Positions 61,437-64,000 of a DNA stretch of 64,000 bases are shown here, one piece after another (position 1 is the first letter of the stretch; every line of letters begins with the position of its first letter). The notes beneath the pieces were generated by a model. The model was given only the letters and a program-made list of their open reading frames with translations, did not search any database and was not told the origin of the DNA. The position numbers and the translations under genes are program-made. This DNA comes from Hofstenia miamia (lineage: Eukaryota > Xenacoelomorpha > Acoela), in assembly GCA_004352715.1 (NCBI GenBank), contig SCFE01000106.1, positions 624,478 through 688,477 of the forward strand, in the 5' to 3' direction.

Positions 61437-62470
61437 AACATTGATAAATAAATTTAAGTATTGAATATGCAAAACTTCTGTTTTAAGCATATATTTCAAA
61501 AATAGTTTCCATTATAGAGCATTGAGTATAAATATTCATAAATGCATTATATTAGTAAAGCAAAAGTTCAAGACTCAATTAATACAGTTTGTGTTGTTAA
61601 CAGCAATATATTAAAATGAGCCGAAAATTGTTGTACTATAACGCAGTCATATTAGGGGAGCTTATTAAAATGTAAGCATACTAATATATTAAAGGTGTAC
61701 AATTTAAATACATTCAAAGTTTCATGCATATACATGTTTTGTTTTTGTGACTTTCCTACTTTCAAATGGCTGTTAAAAGAAAGAGGGATTTTTAAAAGAG
61801 GATATTCAAATGTCATAGAAATTTTTTGATAAGCTATTGTTATTCGTATGTAGTTAAAAAATATTTTGTTTTCAAAGTGTTGCTAAATCAACACTTTGTT
61901 TATCTAGCCAAAAATTGATGTAGTTCCAATAAAGTTCTTATGAAATTTATTGAGTTTGAATTATTTATAGTACAGGTTTAAAGAACTCTAAAATGCAGTT
62001 AAGCTAATACTAATACATAAATTTTCTAAAAACATTTAAACTCTATCCCTATTCGTAACATTAACCCTAATGATATATCCAAAGAATAATTATAATGAAC
62101 GAATTGAACTTTTCTAACAAATACAATGATCCATATAACCAGACATTATTTGATTTAAAAGTACATTTTAAGCTACTTAGCATATTAAGGCTCGAGATGT
62201 TATTATCCATAGACGCTAAATTTCTGAATAGCAAAATTCATATTATATCAGTGAAATCAACCAACCCTTTTATAATTACACGCCATGGTGTCCATAACAC
62301 AACATCATAAAGTCTGAGAAATTACTTAATGATATTGCATTGAAATGTGCCTTTGAAGTTTATTCGACACAGAAAAATGAAACTGTGTCAGCGCTTTGGA
62401 ATACAATGACATTGAATTCAAAAAAAATCTATAAATATGCATTTCCTAAAGATTTATGTAGCCATTATAC
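60540..62470. other. Sequence with no recognised gene; one GC-richer patch
   Basis: 60830-61240 is less AT-rich than its surroundings and holds a 75-codon minus-strand frame (61238-61011) without recognisable motifs. A (TA)n tract lies at 61411-61435. Nothing else could be assigned. Confidence 0.35.
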
Positions 62471-62477
62471 ACTAGGG

Positions 62478-62478
<1 letters not shown>

Positions 62479-62522
<44 letters not shown>

Positions 62523-63545
62523 NNNNNNNNNNNNNNNNNNNNNNNNNNNNNNNNNNNNNNNNNNNNNNNNNNNNNNNNNNNNNNNNNNNNNNNNNNNNNN
62601 NNNNNNNNNNNNNNNNNNNNNNNNNNNNNNNNNNNNNNNNNNNNNNNNNNNNNNNNNNNNNNNNNNNNNNNNNNNNNNNNNNNNNNNNNNNNNNNNNNNN
62701 NNNNNNNNNNNNNNNNNNNNNNNNNNNNNNNNNNNNNNNNNNNNNNNNNNNNNNNNNNNNNNNNNNNNNNNNNNNNNNNNNNNNNNNNNNNNNNNNNNNN
62801 NNNNNNNNNNNNNNNNNNNNNNNNNNNNNNNNNNNNNNNNNNNNNNNNNNNNNNNNNNNNNNNNNNNNNNNNNNNNNNNNNNNNNNNNNNNNNNNNNNNN
62901 NNNNNNNNNNNNNNNNNNNNNNNNNNNNNNNNNNNNNNNNNNNNNNNNNNNNNNNNNNNNNNNNNNNNNNNNNNNNNNNNNNNNNNNNNNNNNNNNNNNN
63001 NNNNNNNNNNNNNNNNNNNNNNNNNNNNNNNNNNNNNNNNNNNNNNNNNNNNNNNNNNNNNNNNNNNNNNNNNNNNNNNNNNNNNNNNNNNNNNNNNNNN
63101 NNNNNNNNNNNNNNNNNNNNNNNNNNNNNNNNNNNNNNNNNNNNNNNNNNNNNNNNNNNNNNNNNNNNNNNNNNNNNNNNNNNNNNNNNNNNNNNNNNNN
63201 NNNNNNNNNNNNNNNNNNNNNNNNNNNNNNNNNNNNNNNNNNNNNNNNNNNNNNNNNNNNNNNNNNNNNNNNNNNNNNNNNNNNNNNNNNNNNNNNNNNN
63301 NNNNNNNNNNNNNNNNNNNNNNNNNNNNNNNNNNNNNNNNNNNNNNNNNNNNNNNNNNNNNNNNNNNNNNNNNNNNNNNNNNNNNNNNNNNNNNNNNNNN
63401 NNNNNNNNNNNNNNNNNNNNNNNNNNNNNNNNNNNNNNNNNNNNNNNNNNNNNNNNNNNNNNNNNNNNNNNNNNNNNNNNNNNNNNNNNNNNNNNNNNNN
63501 NNNNNNNNNNNNNNNNNNNNNNTATATATATATATATATATATAT
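62479..63545. repeat. (TA)n microsatellite enclosing a 1000-N scaffold gap
   Basis: (TA)n runs into N at 62523 and resumes at 63523; exactly 1000 N. This is the second fixed-size gap and a possible true position for the displaced block. Confidence 0.95.
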
Positions 63546-63739
63546 TGCTATAAGAATATTACATAAGCGAAAAGTGCATGCACGTAAATTTATGAACAAT
63601 TCAAAAAATTATTAAGTTAAGAATAAACTCTCCAAAAAATGGCGAACATTTTGTATACACTGCGTAAATCTACTATGGAAATTATCAATGACGCGGTGCA
63701 ATTGCTATATATTGTTGGCCGAGTTTGAAAACTTTCAAT

Positions 63740-63900
63740 TTTAACTATCACCACAAAAAAGTAATAACACTTGCGAAAACCAGGCGGACGTGGAGGCCAA
63801 TGAATGTTCCCATTCTCCGTAATGAGGTGATTCAGGCAAATCGTTCTCAGAGTCTAATTGTGCTATTTTGCTAGCCACACAGTTCTTCTGGAAAAGTGCA
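63740..63900 (-). pseudogene. Possible mariner-like transposase fragment
   Basis: One minus-strand frame reads LNHLITENGNIHWPPRPPGF, then RKCYYFF. It resembles the WPPRSPDLTPxDFFLWG region of mariner-like transposases, with the key Asp replaced. It is short and degraded, and other frames through it are open too, so the call is tentative. Confidence 0.35.
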
Positions 63901-63967
63901 CATACATTTCCATATATACACCTTTTGCTTATATTATAGACTTATATCAATAAATATTGTTTGTCTC

Positions 63968-63969
<2 letters not shown>

Positions 63970-64000
<31 letters not shown>
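63970..64000. repeat. (TA)n microsatellite at window end
   Basis: The dinucleotide tract runs off the end of the window. Confidence 0.95.

Noticed and set aside
1-64000. tRNA, rRNA, CRISPR arrays, operons or phage genes
   Set aside because: Nothing in the sequence supports any of these; repeats are transposons or microsatellites and genes are spliced.

Overview
This is a window of an AT-rich animal genome, not a microbial one. Coding sequence is split into short exons with GT/AG splice sites and consistent phases. The introns are kilobases long and full of decayed transposons, (TA)n tracts are everywhere, and there are four runs of N, all but one end of which abut (TA)n. The sequence does not identify the species; an AT-rich invertebrate metazoan is the best reading.

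There is one recognisable host gene, on the minus strand, spanning about 15.5 to 53.6 kb. It encodes an inter-alpha-trypsin-inhibitor heavy-chain (ITIH)-like protein. I could delimit twelve exons by splice sites and phase. They give about 735 residues: the end of the VIT domain, a linker, a von Willebrand A (vWA) domain with an intact metal site, and the C-terminal heavy-chain domain with the family's DPHF processing site. The signal peptide and first part of the VIT domain are missing from the window.

The central result is that the exons are not in gene order. The two VIT-side exons (44165-44260 and 43393-43576) lie downstream of the linker and first two vWA exons, yet their phases join perfectly to the linker exon at 53622. 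The displaced block (39755-47652) is bounded on one side by a 1000-N gap and on the other by a (TA)n tract, next to an exact copy (47653-48699) of the 1047 bases that precede the gap (37708-38754). A misplaced assembly block explains both facts, and also restores one continuous LINE.

Layout: 1-10.3 kb holds LINE fragments of at least two types, including an RTE-like copy whose 5' part is inverted against its 3' part, plus small inverted-repeat elements. 10.3-15.5 kb is low-information sequence with two repeats. 15.5-28.1 kb holds the 3' exons, a three-copy dispersed repeat and a gap. 28.1-38.8 kb is one large intron with a TA-type MITE family, a degenerate Tc1/mariner element carrying a nested repeat, and a LINE (with a 2A-like peptide motif) interrupted by a hAT-type element. 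39.8-47.7 kb is the displaced block with the VIT-side exons and a TTAA-flanked MITE. 47.7-53.6 kb has the LINE continuation and the 5' exons present. 53.6-64 kb has no exon I can support, but includes a 2-kb tract of period-4 cryptic simple sequence.

I found no RNA gene, CRISPR array or prokaryotic operon, and nothing that looks like a new multi-gene system.
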